Counted from the first letter of the stretch, positions 1-11,082 are shown. The stretch: 64,000 bases of DNA from Amorphophallus konjac (GCA_022559845.1 CM040118.1:233353224-233417223); one strand, 5' to 3'. The notes: generated by a model not told the origin, from the letters alone. Made by a program: numbers and translations.

Positions 1-1742
1 TTGGTCTTTGGTCCATGGGAGAATATTGACCAAGTGAAAAATTCCAACTTGGCCACTTGCCCACTTCAAGAGGGCGCCCCCCCCCCTTTTAGTTTTTTAT
101 TATTGTGTTATTTTGAGCACATGGGAGAAGAATTTCCTATCCCCTAATTGCCCCTCCCTAACCCTAGATCTGAGGTTAGTTTAGGTCTTTTAGCTAGTGT
201 TATAAAACCCTTGTATTTCATTATTTTCATAGAATTAATGAGAAGAAAAAAAGCATTTGTTGCAATTACCCAAGGGCACCCCTCTCTCTTCCTCCCCTTG
301 CAGTAGAGATTACAGTAGATCTAGGGTGTGATGCCACAAATCTTGGAGTGATTCTAAGTTCTATCCCTCCCCCTGGGTGTGAAGCTCAGCCACCGCCGCC
401 GCCGCCACCACCGGAGCCGCCAACGAGCCGCCACAACCTGATCTACGTTCTACTGTCCATGATTTCGAGATCCAGGACAGAAGCTCAAAGATCAGGTTGG
501 TTCTCCCCATCCAGCCGTCTGATCAACCTCAATTATTGAGCGTTTGTTCGGCCCGTCGTTCCCCATTGCCAATTTTATTTTTATGTCAATCAGCTCTCGT
601 TTGCCCCCATTCCCAGCCATTTCATTCCACCCCTAACAATCTGCCCATCAGTAGATCTGTGAGACAGAACCCAGATCCACGAATTTTTCCACTCCCAAAA
701 CCATCTTAGAAAAATACCAAAATATTTGCGTCTGATCCTCACATCCCCCCCTCTCACCCATAAAATCCCCAAGAGTAAGATCCACCGAATTTCCTTTAGT
801 CAAAATTCATTTTCAGGTAGATCTCACTCTGTCCTGCTTGATCTGGATTCTGAGCCAGAAACCACTACAAAGCACAGAGTTTTTATTTTCGATCCAGACC
901 GTTGGATAGATCTGAAATTCACATATGTCGAATCTCTCTAAGTGCCCTTTGCAACGGCGCTAGTTTCATCTCGATCCAACATCGGATCTAGGCGTGGTCA
1001 TCGTTCTCGTGGAAGCGCGCAGCTCTGTCCCGAGACAGGCCAGCAAGAGCAGTCCGCCAATTAATTATTTCAAAAATACGCCGGCTCAGATTTTGCCGCC
1101 GCCGACTTCAGGGATCGAAGAGGAACATTCCACCAGCGTCCCAGCCAACCGCCTCGACCAGAAGTTAATCGAAAGTCGACGTCCCACGTGCTGAGTTTGC
1201 TTGCTGTCCAGCGAGTTTGAACAGTGTCGAGTCGGACCAGCAGCCCGCCTCCGGCCAGAAAGCCCTTCCGGCTTGTTGCCCGTCAACCCGAGATCGGTAC
1301 TCTCGGGTCTCTGTTGTAGCCATTTACCTACCTGTGTAGAGTGGGCATAAAAATTATTTATGTAATTTATTGATTATTTACTGTACCGGGAGTACGGGTC
1401 TTGGCTGGGTTTGTCTTCCCCACGCCTGGAGCGTGGAGGTATGTTTTCGCTCCTCTATTTGTCGCATTGCTCATTTCGTATATGTGTTTTTATGGCGCTG
1501 CTTGAGTGTTTGGATATTTAGCTCGTTATATTTTTTCAATCACTGCTGCGAGAGAGTGAGTGCGACCCATCCCATGACCCAATCCGGGCACGAGCGAGAG
1601 CACTGACCACCCTCGACTCATTGTTGATTTCTCAACCGCGCAGATCCGCACGCGCTTCGCTTGCTAGGGACGAATTGCGAGGTTGCCTAGAGTCCCAGGT
1701 TCGCTTCCAAATTGGTCTCGAGTTGCAAGTCATCCCTCATCA
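1..1742 (+). repeat. 5' LTR of element 1 (left end outside window)
   Basis: This repeat aligns with 4376-6104 over its whole length with scattered substitutions and small indels, including a longer run of CCG repeats near 391-415. It ends in CA at 1741-1742, three bases before the primer site. Short open frames within it are also present, with changes, in the 3' LTR and are not genes. The later part (about 1250-1450) resembles the LTR of element C. Confidence 0.88.
201..207 (+). promoter_or_regulatory. TATA box of element 1 5' LTR
   Basis: TATAAAA lies about 400 bases into the LTR (allowing for the missing left end) and is conserved at 4574-4580 in the 3' LTR. It is the only good TATA motif in the first part of this LTR and would mark the U3/R border about 30 bases downstream. 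This is inferred from sequence only. Confidence 0.55.
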
Positions 1743-1745
1743 AAT

Positions 1746-1758
1746 TGGTATCAGAGCC
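1746..1758 (+). other. Primer binding site, initiator Met-tRNA
   Basis: TGGTATCAGAGCC starts three bases after the LTR end. It is the standard complement of the plant initiator-Met-tRNA 3' end used by most Ty3/gypsy chromoviruses, and it fixes the orientation and the LTR boundary. Confidence 0.9.
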
Positions 1759-2016
1759 AGGTTGAGTCTAGGGTAGTCAGTCCTAGGGTGTCGCATTGCA
1801 TCCTATACCCGGTATATTAAAAGGTGTCCCCAGAACGATAGGTTACGCCTATTGGGAAGGTAGCACACTTGCATGAGTGCGATCTTCGAATCATACCTCC
1901 GCCACGTATCGGATACTGGTTGAGTCTAGGTTTATATCTGAGTCTGCATTCCAACTTTGCATTGCTAATTAGGGTCGTGTCTAGTCCATTAGAGTGTCAG
2001 CCTGTCTTGTCACTTT

Positions 2017-2406
2017 GTGTCTACATGTCCATCCTATAAGTTCCCCCACTTTCCCATGAATTCCCAATCGCCCAGGCCATATGAATCGTGGCGTGATACC
2101 CAAGGGCTTGGAAACCATCCCCTCCTCTTCCGTAGGACCGAAGCCCTGGACTTTTATGGCTCCAACATCTCGAGCGACTACCTACATTGGGAAGCCGCAA
2201 TGGAAAAATATTTTGAGTGTTACTCTATGTCCGGAGCCATGGAGGTCAGTTTTTCCAAAAAGAGGCTTTTCCACAAAGTCGCCGAGAAATGGACAAGCAT
2301 TGAAGGCTTGAGGGAAATTAGGAGGTAATGGCCTATCAAGTCATGGCGTGAGATGAAGGATGAGCTTAGAAGGATCTACCTACCCCACCCAGTCACCTCC
2401 AACTGA
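2017..2406 (+). pseudogene. gag: Gag N-terminal remnant of element 1
   Basis: The frame contains a block with A-L-D-F-Y-G, Y-L-H-W-E-A-A-M-E-K-Y-F-E and W-T-S-I-E-G-L. It corresponds to the Gag capsid N-terminus of elements B (V-Y-L-E-W-E-T-A-M-D-Q-Y-F-E) and C. A stop at 2326-2328 precedes a W-R-E-M-K-D-E-L-R-R-I-Y segment that matches the next Gag block, and another stop at 2404-2406 ends the similarity. An ATG in the start context of B exists at 2025 but in a different frame, so the start is frameshifted. The rest of the Gag, including any zinc knuckle, is missing. Confidence 0.75.
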
Positions 2407-2424
2407 CCCCACCTAGTCACCTAA

Positions 2425-3495
2425 CATCAGGAAGGTCACAGTCAGAGGCCAAAGGTCCCGCACGTAGATGAGCCTAGACCCAAGACTAGGCCAGTTGCAT
2501 ATGAGCGAGTCCACCACGATGCCCCTACCACAAACCCCACCTTTGTCGAACTCTTGAAAATCTTTTCGGATCGAGAGGATAGGATGTGCACTCATATTGA
2601 CATACTCCTGCCCGAGCCTAAGGAGGTCATAGCCAGTAACCTCCACCCAGAACCACCTACGGAGTCCTAGGGTCCTCTCCCCCTCATAGAGGACGTCCCT
2701 TCCCCACCAGTGGGAGAAGTTTTACCACAAGCCTCACCTTCCGATCTTTATTCGGAGCCACCTCAGCCAGAGCCACCCGGGCTTCTAACGGGGAAGTTAA
2801 TTATCGAAGAGCCACTACTTAGCTGTCTTAAGAAGGACTTGGTCCCTAAAGCACCTTGCTACCCATCCATTGACCCAGCACTACAAGTAGTGCCCATCAA
2901 CTCATTCCACACAACGTTCCAATCTTGTCACCATGTTGATACATTGGAAGACCTTATTAAGGGATTAGACTGGCAGTTGAAGTTGACGCACATGTTGGCC
3001 CCATGCTTCGACCGACCCAAAAGTCGTGGCTTCACGCATCCCGCTTTGGGGTCAATTACCTCCGTGTGCACCGTGGGTCATGTCACCACGGAGGTTCTTT
3101 TATTCCTCCCCATGCCGGCCGAGCCTAACTCCATTCCACTTACCCAGAGGGAGGAACCATGTCTTCTACGTACGACCATCGTCCTACCTACCACAATGAA
3201 TGAAGGTGACCATTTACACCATCAAGAATTCTAAACATGGGACCGTGTCATGAGGGAACCCATCTCGAGGGGTCACACATTCTTTGATCCCTTCGACCCC
3301 TTCCCTAGTGAACCTCTTAACCCACCATCTCTACTCCACTTTGTCAAAGGAGTCCACTATGACACCTCTTCCACACAGGCTAGTCAACCTATACTTCATC
3401 GGGAAGGGTTGCCTACATCGCCATCATCTAGGAATGAAGAAGGTAACTTTGGCTTTCCTGGCCCTCCCAAACCCAAAGAGACGTCATTGCCTTAA
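2425..3495 (+). pseudogene. Novel pol-replacing module of element 1
   Basis: This is the same frame as the Gag remnant, open for about 355 codons except for stops at 2668-2670 and 3232-3234. The product is proline-rich and acidic, with no RT, protease or integrase motif. The core (about 2890-3130) contains F-T-H-P-A-L-G-S-I-T-S-V-C-T followed by G-H, T, E and L-L-F-L. A D-P-F-D-P-F motif follows near 3287-3304. The same order of motifs occurs in element A at 20699-21823, also in frame with gag. The two copies differ mainly at third codon positions in the core. I do not recognise the family and assign no function. Confidence 0.7.
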
Positions 3496-3780
3496 TGGTG
3501 CATATCGGGATGTCTAGTATTCCATGACTCCACCAACATTAGGTTGCATTGTGTGTATGCAAGTCACACCTATGGATGTCCTCGACCACCATTGCATAAG
3601 TATGGGTCTGCATAGCATTAGGTTTGTCTAGGGTCTTGTGTGAGTCTGTGTATTTCTTTATTTGTTAAGTTTGTCAAGAGTCTATACATACATTTGTCGA
3701 GCATATAGGGAGTTGCATACGTCGAGTCGAGTCGGTCTAATGCCAGCTCACGGTGCCAGCCCCTTTCCAGTGTGAGGCAA
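3496..3780 (+). other. Non-coding spacer with one CPRPP unit
   Basis: No long frame is open here. Around 3569-3605 the sequence reads Y-G-C-P-R-P-P-L-H, a single copy of the G-C-P-G-P-P repeat that is present about eight times at the matching place in element A. The rest is T/G-rich and shows nothing further. Confidence 0.5.
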
Positions 3781-4156
3781 GTCGGATCTCATGCATACGT
3801 TGTGGACTTTCCTGACGAATATGGGATCAGCTCTACATTCAAATACTCGGATCTAGTCACCTACAAGGACCCAGCGGTGATTCCTAGTGAGTCTTTAAGC
3901 AGTCTCCTCCCTTTGAGAGTGACTCCACCCCTGAGTGTCCACCACTAGCCTCATTCCCACAACAGCGTGAGCATATAGAACATATACGAGGTGAGCTAGT
4001 GACGATTACTAGGAGTGGAGCGTACCCACGCTACCTGGTACAGTGGAGAGCACGGCCCACATCCGACGACACGTGGATCACCCGAGCAGTGATACAGATC
4101 CGCAGGAGCAACACATGAGCAGTCGTACCCCTTACCATACGGGGTTGTGTTTCTCC
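3781..4156 (+). pseudogene. pol: Integrase C-terminus and chromodomain remnant
   Basis: Broken frames encode A-Y-V-V-D-F-P-D-E-Y-G-I-S-S-T-F, then R-E-H-I-E-H-I-R and Y-P-R-Y-L-V-Q-W-R-A-R-P-T-S-D-D-T-W-I-T. These are the end of the integrase GPY/F region and a group II type chromodomain as in chromoviruses. The DNA is highly similar to element C (24560-24900, other strand). Frameshifts and stops separate the pieces, so no functional product is expected. Confidence 0.8.
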
Positions 4157-4170
4157 CACCCGGGGAGAAT
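4157..4170 (+). other. Polypurine tract region of element 1
   Basis: The sequence CACCCGGGGAGAAT lies directly against the TG start of the 3' LTR. The stretch of more than 20 bases ending here is the same as in element C on the other strand (24535-24556), including the mixed purine run GGGGAGAA used for plus-strand priming. Confidence 0.75.
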
Positions 4171-6104
4171 TGATGGGGACATCAAAGGAAGGCCACTAAC
4201 ATTTTTTGTTTGCATGTATATCCTTGAGTCAATTGGGTTTTAATTGTAAGGTAATTATAAACCAATGGGTTAGTCCTTAGGGATTAATGAGTTTCTTTGC
4301 AGAAGGCCACGTAAGCACGGCGGGACCCCCACCCTCTCTCTCATTGGGCCACTTAGCATCTAGGGCCCATAGGGGTTGGTCTTTGGTCAATGGGAGAATA
4401 TTGACCAAGTGAAAAATTTCAACTTGGCCACTTGCCCACTTGAAGAGGGCGCCCCCCCCTTTTAGTTTTTTATTATTGTGTTATTTTGACCACATGGGAG
4501 AAGAATTTCCTATCCCCTAATTGCCCCTCCCTAACACTAGATCTGAGGTTAGTTTAGGTCTTTTATCTAGTGTTATAAAACCCTTGTATTTCATTGTTTT
4601 CATAGAATTAATGAGAAGAAAAAAAGTATTTATTGCAATTACCCAAGGGCTCCCCTCTCTCTTCCTCCCCTTGTAGTAGAGATTGCAACAGATCTACGGT
4701 GTGATGCCCCAAATATTGGAGTGATTCCAAGTTTTATCCCTCCCCCTGTGTGTGAAGCTCAGCCACCGCCGCCATCGGAGCCGCCAACTAGCCGCCACAA
4801 CCCGATCTATGTTCTGTTGTCCAGGATTTTGAGATCCAAGACAAAAGCTCAAAGATCAGGTTGGTTCGCCCAATCCAGCCGTCTGATCGACCTCAATTTT
4901 TGAGGGTTTGTTCCCCTCGTCGTTCCCCACTCCCAATTTAATTTTTTTGTCAATCAACCCCCATTTGTCTCCCTTCCAATCATTTCATTCCACCCCTGAC
5001 AGTCTGCCCATCAGCAGATCTGTGAGACAAAACCCAAATCCATGAATTTTTCCACTCCCAAAAATATCTCAGAAAAATACAAAATTATTTGCGTGTGATC
5101 CTCACATCCCCCCTCTCACCCATAAAATCACCAAGAGCGAGATCCACCGAATTCTCTTCAGTCAAAATTCATTTTCAGGCAGATCTCACTCTGTCCTACT
5201 TGATCTGGATTCTGACCCAGAAACAACTACAAAGCAAAAGGTTTTTCATTTCGATCCAGACCGTTGGATAGATCTGAAATTCACATATGTCAAAGCTCTC
5301 TGAGTGCCCTTTGCAATGGCGCTAGTTTTGTCCCGATCCGACACCGAATCTGGGCATGGTGATCGTTCGCGTGGAAGCGCGCAGCTTTTTCCTGAGACAG
5401 GCCAGCAAGAGAAGTCCGCCAATTAATTCTTTCAAAAATACGTCGGCTCAGATTCAGCCACCGTCGACTTCAGGGATCAAAGAGGAACATTCCACCGATG
5501 TCCCAGCCAACCGCCTCGACCAGAAGTCAACCGAAAGTCAATGTCCCACGTGCTGAGTTCGCTTGCTGTCCAACGAGTTTGAACAATGTCGAGTCGGACC
5601 TGTAGCCCACCTCAGGCCCGAAAGCCCTTCCGGCTTACTGCCCGTCAACCCGAGATCGGTACTCCCGGGTCACTGTTGTAGCCCTTTACCTCCCTACGTG
5701 GAGTGGGCATAAAATTCATTGCTGTAATTTATTGAGTATTTACTATACCGGGAGTACGGGTCTTGGCCGGGATCGTCTTTCCCACGCCCGGAGCGTGGAG
5801 GTACGTTTCCGCTCCTTTATTTGTCGCATTGCTCATTTCGTATATGTGTTTTTATGCCGCTGCTTGAGTGTTAGGATATCTAGCTCATTATATTTTTTCA
5901 ATCACCGCTATGAGAGAGCGAGTGTGATCCGTCCCGTGACCCAATCCGGGCACGAGCGAGAGCACTGACCACCCTCGACTCATTGCCGATTTCTCAACCG
6001 AGCAGATCCGCACGTGCTTCGCTTGCTAGGGATGAATCACAAGCTTGCCTAGAGTCCCAGGTTCGCTTCCAAATTGGTCTCAAGTCGCAAGTCGTCCCGC
6101 ATCA
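4171..6104 (+). repeat. 3' LTR of element 1
   Basis: This LTR of 1934 bp starts TGATGGGGACATC and ends CCCGCATCA. It is the full-length copy and carries a TATA box at 4574-4580. The following five bases, AACTC, are a candidate target-site duplication whose partner lies left of the window. Confidence 0.9.
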
Positions 6105-7014
6105 AACTCCTTCCATACAGTGCTTCAAAAGACGCCATTTGTATGCTAGATTGATAGCTATTTTTATATGCAAATTCAGTCAAGGATAAGTGTTCGTGCC
6201 AACTTTCGCCAAAATCTATCATACAAGCTCTCAACATATCTTCGATAATTTGATTCGTCCTCTCAGTTTCTCCATCTGTCTGAGGGTGGAAAGCCGTACT
6301 AAAATTTAGCCTAGTACCCAAAGATGATTGCAAACCTTTCCAGAAGTGAGAGATGAATCTCCGATCTCTATCCGAAATAATAGAAGTTAGAATACCATGC
6401 AACCTTACAACCTCCTTGATATATAGGGCAGCTAGAACATCCATGGTCCATTTGGTTTTGATGGGCAAGAAGTGAGCGGACTTAGTTAGTCGGTCCACAA
6501 TCGCCCATATAGCATCAAATCCACTTCGGATCTTTGGCAATCCAACTATGAAATCCATGCCAATACTATCCCATTTCCATTCCAGTATCTCGAGAAGTTT
6601 TAGCTTATCAACCAGTTTGAGATGTTCGGCTTTAACTTGTTGACAGACCAAACATCGACTCACGAACTCGGCTACCTCTCTTTTCATGTTAGGCCACCAA
6701 AATGTTCTTTTGAGATCTTGGTACACTTTTGTAGCACCAAGATGAATAGTGTACCTCAATCTATGTGCCTCCTCCATGATTTTATCCTTGATGGTAGAAC
6801 AATCGAGTACACAGGTTCTTCCTCGGAAAAGTAACCTTCCATCACCTGCCAAAAGGAAATCTGGTCGTTGATCTAATTTCCCTTTAATTTCAATAATTAG
6901 CGGATCATCATCTTCCAACTCTTTAATTTCAGAGAGTAACTTGGGTTGGAGTCTAATATTTGCAATTAAGACTCCTTCTTCCTTCTCCTCCATACTGAGG
7001 TCTAAGTTTGCCAT
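6105..7014 (-). pseudogene. pol: Integrase of element D, C-terminus lost
   Basis: The frame encodes an integrase zinc domain (Y-T-I-H-L-G-A-T-K to C-L-V-C-Q-Q-V-K; the first His is preserved as I-H-L-G) and the catalytic core. The core shows the first Asp in M-D-F-I-V-G-L-P-K, the second in I-I-S-D-R-D-R-R-F and the Glu in Q-T-D-G-E-T-E-R-T. The frame ends at A-L-Y-G-R where element 1 begins at 6104, removing the C-terminal domain. It shares its frame with the RNase H part, separated by a single TAA at 7015-7017. Confidence 0.85.
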
Positions 7015-7379
7015 TTACTGTAACAAATGCCACTCTTTAATCATTAAGCTAGATAATACTGCCATCGGCTTCTGACTAAGAGCATCAGCTACGGTATTAC
7101 CTTTTCCGAGATAATATTGTATAGAGAAATCAAAATCCTTCAAGTATTCTAGCCACCGTCTTTGTCTTATATTGAGTTCTTTTTGAGAGAATAAGTACTT
7201 GAGACTCTTGTGGTCGGAATATACAATAAATGTCTCACCATACAGATAATGCCGCCAAATCTTCAGGGCAAAGACTACAGTCGCTAGCTCTAAGTCATGC
7301 TCGGGATAATTTTCCTCGTGCTTTTTCAATTGCCTTGAGGAATAGGCGATCACCTTGCCATGTTGCATCAATACACAGC
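7015..7379 (-). pseudogene. pol: RNase H region of element D, N-terminus lost
   Basis: The sequence starts in the middle of the RNase H domain at [17 protein letters not shown] and continues through [21 protein letters not shown] and [12 protein letters not shown]. These are standard Ty3/gypsy RNase H blocks. The preceding residues were displaced by the Tat LTR at 7380. An in-frame TAA at 7015-7017 separates it from the integrase. Confidence 0.85.
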
Positions 7380-8231
7380 TGTTGGCACTCAAAATATGAT
7401 CATTGGAGACCAGGCCGCAAAGATGAATGATACATCCCGCTGAAGCACAGAAACCGATAAAGATCAACTTACTGAAGACTTCTCAAGCTGCCAGAGCCCC
7501 GAGTCACCTGGGACGAACATCGGGGACTTCACCTCAATAAAAGTTGAGATGAATCCACAACCAACCGACAGTGCGACCAAGCCTGCCTAATGATCCGGCA
7601 TCGACTCCGTCATGCCGCTACCCTGCACCCGTCACTGATCAAGGACGATGGTCTACCCGGTGGCTCGCCACCTGAATGAAGACTCTCCTGAGATGAAAAA
7701 CTCCCTTGGCACTTCAGAACAGAAGACCTGAGGCTCTGTCGGCGGAAGATCCCGGCTACCCAGCATGAGTATGGCTTCTCGCCAAGTTGGGTCCATTAGT
7801 GTCCGAATGATCGCCCGGCCTGGGCGGAACTATCCCGGGTGTCACCCACCCTCCAAGAGGCGTTAAGTACAAGCCGGACCGAGCCAGCAACACGGGTCGT
7901 AGCGCGGAAAGCCGTGTCAGCAAAAGACCCGCATGCTCAAACAAAAGGCACTCAAGGTTCTAAGAAGGGCCATACATCGTCCTGAAAGCTTCGACAAAAC
8001 TTCTTGTCAAAGGTTTCGAGGAACGGCGGCAAGATGAATGTTCACGGTGACTTCTGAAACCACCTCCAGACTCACCAGCTGACCCGCAACGTGCAGAGGA
8101 TGTTAATACGGCGCGCCCTTATCCGGCGCGCCCCCTTAAACCGGCGCCCCTTTATCCCGGCGCGCTGAAGATTGTGAAGCCTTTTTCCGGCGCGCCATTT
8201 CTCGCGCCGGATCAAGTTTCGAGCCCGCTCC

Positions 8232-8238
8232 TATATAT
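8232..8238 (+). promoter_or_regulatory. TATA box of Tat 5' LTR
   Basis: TATATAT in the context CTCCTATATATGGGG is conserved in the 3' LTR at 57952. It sits about 850 bases into the LTR, and transcription would start near 8262-8270. Confidence 0.6.
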
Positions 8239-8512
8239 GGGGCTGCTCGACTAGAAAAGAAAGAGAGGGAGAAGGGGTTTTCTACGGGCAACTGTTGAAG
8301 AGAGGGGGAGAGCCTAAAAGCCGTTCGAGTCAGGGAGAAAGGGTTTTTTCCTTAGGTAAGAAGTAGGGTTTTCGCTGAGCACTCTTCACCGCCGCCTTCC
8401 TTCCTCTACCTTGAGCCCTCCGGAGCCGGAGAAGATAGAAGAGCCCGATACTCTATTTTAAGACAGGTGGGTTATCTGTGTGTTTCCGACCATCCTGCTA
8501 TTTGTCTTTTTT

Positions 8513-8518
8513 AATAAA
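8513..8518 (+). terminator. Candidate poly(A) signal in Tat LTR
   Basis: AATAAA follows a T-rich run about 250 bases after the putative start of transcription and is conserved in the 3' LTR. It would define a short R region ending just after about 8535. Confidence 0.4.
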
Positions 8519-8530
8519 AATGTAAGCGAG

Positions 8531-8587
8531 AGGGGGGGAGATGGCGATGATAGGAGCCAATCTCTCCCCCCCCCCCCTTCGCCATCT
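8531..8587 (+). other. G-run/C-run hairpin in the Tat LTR
   Basis: A run of seven G followed by AGATGGCGA is mirrored about 30 bases later by a C run and TCGCCATC. The 8-base arms GATGGCGA and TCGCCATC are perfect inverted repeats and the G and C runs extend the pairing. The 3' LTR copy at about 58238-58297 keeps both arms with different run lengths, although its G-side arm reads GATGACGA. Confidence 0.5.
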
Positions 8588-9458
8588 TATGATTTGGTCT
8601 TCTGCGAGCCTTGTTGTAATTAGAGCACGGCGCCGACGTCGAATCTGCAATATATGCATTAGCCTTCCCCGTTGAGGGGATGACGATGAATATATGGATG
8701 TGATGATGTGTTGAATGCTCGACGCCTTCTCTCCCTCACCTCCCCTCTTCTATTTTAGTTGGTGTACATCGGTTTCCCTCATGCGTGATTTTTGATTCTC
8801 GTTGCTTCGATTGCAAACGCGCCCTGGGCCGCCATGGGCTATAGAGACGACCCCTCCCCGGGTCTTTCATGTCGAGGTCGTGGCCGTGCTTCATCCGGTG
8901 ATTTCTATATACTGGGTGGGCAGAGTCGTGCTTGTGCGCGTGTCTCTTCTCACCTTGATACAAGGTCTTTCCATTCCCTCTCCCCTTCACACTACTCTAT
9001 TGCCCAGAAGAGTTGGAAGTCGCCTCAAGAGCGGTAAGACCTGTCTTGTGATCACGCACCCTAGCCGCTTGAGCATATGTATGTATAAGTACACCATCCT
9101 GTCTGCATATTAGTTACATATCTCCGTGATTATGGCTTGCCTTCTCCTCTGTGAATGGTAACCTAGTCTCGCGGGCATTAACACCTCGACTTTATGGGTG
9201 GTGATTTTCCAATATCGAATATCCTCATTCTTCTCGCAGCCATTGAGTCACTCGCGTCTCGTCGATTTCACCTCAGTCATACGGGGAGGGGGATATTCCC
9301 CATTTTTTCACGGAGCTGCTAATTGGTCGAGGGACTCTACCTCTCAATGGTAGATGCTCCCCAGAGGCCACAGAACGGATAGTAATAGGGGCTTCAGCCC
9401 AACAATTCTAAACCCAATAATTTGGGATCCTGTGGTGACTAAGGGATGTGTGCTCCTA

Positions 9459-9638
9459 GCAGGCTAGTCCTCGGAGTTTCTCTCCCTAACGGTCTGTCCC
9501 TCTAAGGGATATAGTGCAAGCTGTAGGCGGCCCACCCCTCGCAGGCTAGTCCTCGGGGTGTTGTTTCCGTCATCAGCTGCCTCATCCCTCCATCTTCACC
9601 CACAGAGGTTTGGTGCCCCTCGCAGGCTTGTCCTCTGG
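9459..9638 (+). repeat. Three spaced copies of GCAGGCTAGTCCTCGG
   Basis: The motif occurs at 9459, 9541 and 9622 (the last as GCAGGCTTGTCCTCTGG), with a spacing of 81-82 bases. The DNA between copies is only partly alike. It lies in the part of the 5' LTR that has no second copy in the window. Confidence 0.6.
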
Positions 9639-11064
9639 GTATCCTATCTGGTGGGGAATTGGCTGGCTGCTACCATGCAGACCGGTAGTTTAGGGGCTTA
9701 CTCCACAAGTGGGTACGACCGTTCCTCTCCTACAACCCTTCAGGGACGGGGGAGATGCTACCCATTTTTTTTTGGGGGGGCAGAGTTCAGACAGATAATA
9801 TCACTTCCGTGGATTGACTGCAATAAGACACTCGTTCTGAGTCAAAGAACCATAGTGCTCGAGTATGAACCTCGCACTAGCTCATGACTTCGCTCCTGGA
9901 GAGCCCTGGGCTCTAATTCAACAGGCAATAAACCCAATTAAACTTCTAAACATTTAAAACATCTTAATAAGCCTAAATGGTTTCAAAATTCTCAGGAAAA
10001 ATCAGTTAGGCCGGCGCGGTCCTAATCCAGCGCGCCCTAATACGGCGCGGTACCCCCCTGCGCCGTATTAACGTTAGACTCATTTTATTTATCTTTCAAA
10101 TGGCTCATTCCCGGCGCGCCTTAAACCGGCGCGCCCCATGCCTGCCGCGCCGTTTTAACAATGACCATGGGCGCGCCGGATTAAGCCCCTTTATCTGCGT
10201 GTGGCCGCGCCGGGAAACCTATCCCTACGCGCGATCGCGCCGGTTTTGAATCGTTGCGCTGTTCTGATCACTTGCTCGCCCTCGGAGCAATCCTCACCTC
10301 CCGTGGTCGAGATTAGTAACTCTAATTGATAATAAACTAAATAAGGAAGAGGCTATTCAAGCACGGACAATCTTATTATCATGCTTTTAATATCATGTTG
10401 GTTAGCATTTTACTTTCGTCATCATGCTTACGTTGCCACTTTCGTCCCCTTAGCAGAGTCTATTAAACTTGATTGATCATTGTTCATCTTTGCAACTCTG
10501 CGACTATGCTTAACATTATCATGAGCATCATGCATGCATGCCTGCATGGATTCCCTCCGGTATATTAAACGGCATTGACGAAGGTCTGGGTCGCTCCCGA
10601 TTGGAAGTCTTTGCCATGCGCGATGGTGGTCTTCGGACCTATGTCCTCTGCCACGTATCGAGGGTACCTAACTTAATGAACCATGCCTCTTTCGCATGAC
10701 ATATAGAAGCACCTCACGTGACCTGGTCACGTTTATACCTTTGCATCTTTATTCCGGCCTCGACAGCCCATCATCTCGGCAATTAATCAAAGGTTTTCCC
10801 TCCTCGTGGGGGATGTAATTAACGCCATAGCCTTTCTGGTATGGCGGACTGCTAGTCCCGACCGAACCTCTCTCTCGGCCGACACGGGTCAGAACAAGCG
10901 CATAATAAACTCGTCACGTACGTGACTGGCACGCCTGCGTAGTCAACTAGCCAGTTAGCTACCAGTTAGTTAATTGGTTAATCGACACGTGAAATAAATA
11001 AAACAAAACCAAATGAAATAATAAAATAAAATAAAATAAAAATAAAATTCCCATTGCAAACAGT

Positions 11065-11082
11065 CTGGCACACCCGGTGGGA
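11065..11082 (+). other. Candidate primer binding site of the Tat element
   Basis: TGGCACACCCGGTGGGAC lies two bases after a CA end. Sequences of the form TGGCACGCCCGGTGGGAC follow the 5' LTR in other Tat-lineage elements known to me. The exact tRNA was not identified. This site is the main reason for placing the LTR end at 11062. Confidence 0.55.

Larger units (their letters stand above)
1..6104 (+). mobile_element. Element 1: pol-less Ty3/gypsy chromovirus derivative
   Basis: Two long direct repeats bracket about 2.4 kb of internal sequence. Base 1 of the window aligns to base 4376, so about 205 bases of the left LTR lie outside the window. The left repeat is followed at once by an initiator-Met-tRNA primer site and the right repeat is preceded by a purine tract, so the element reads on the + strand. 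Internal sequence holds a gag N-terminal remnant, a novel module and an integrase C-terminal/chromodomain remnant. Protease, RT, RNase H and the integrase core are absent, so it could move only with enzymes supplied in trans. Its 3' end and purine tract match element C closely. The right LTR ends at 6104 inside element D. Confidence 0.9.
6105..7379 (-). mobile_element. Element D: Tekay/Del-type gypsy pol fragment
   Basis: This 1.3 kb fragment lies between the right LTR of element 1 and the left LTR of the Tat element. It has no LTR in the window. Both ends cut through coding sequence, so both neighbours probably inserted into D, and the rest of D should lie outside the window on both sides. 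The pol sequence is of the Tekay/Del type (A-I-V-D-R-L-T-K-S-A-H-F-L-P-I) and unlike the chromovirus pol of B and C. Confidence 0.8.
7380..11062 (+). repeat. 5' LTR of the Tat element (about 3.7 kb)
   Basis: Positions 7380-9384 align with 57089-59105 of the 3' LTR with few differences. The remainder up to 11062 has no second copy in the window because E interrupts the 3' LTR. I place the end at CA 11061-11062 because a primer-site-like motif follows and gag starts soon after. The LTR contains a TATA box, a poly(A) signal, a G-run/C-run hairpin, an 81-bp triple motif and clusters of GGCGCGCC palindromes at 8100-8210 and 10010-10260. Open frames inside it have no recognisable product. Confidence 0.75.

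Noticed and set aside
6105..7379. D as part of the Tat element or of element 1
   Set aside because: Its pol is of Tekay/Del type on the opposite strand, and both neighbours have clean LTR ends at its borders.
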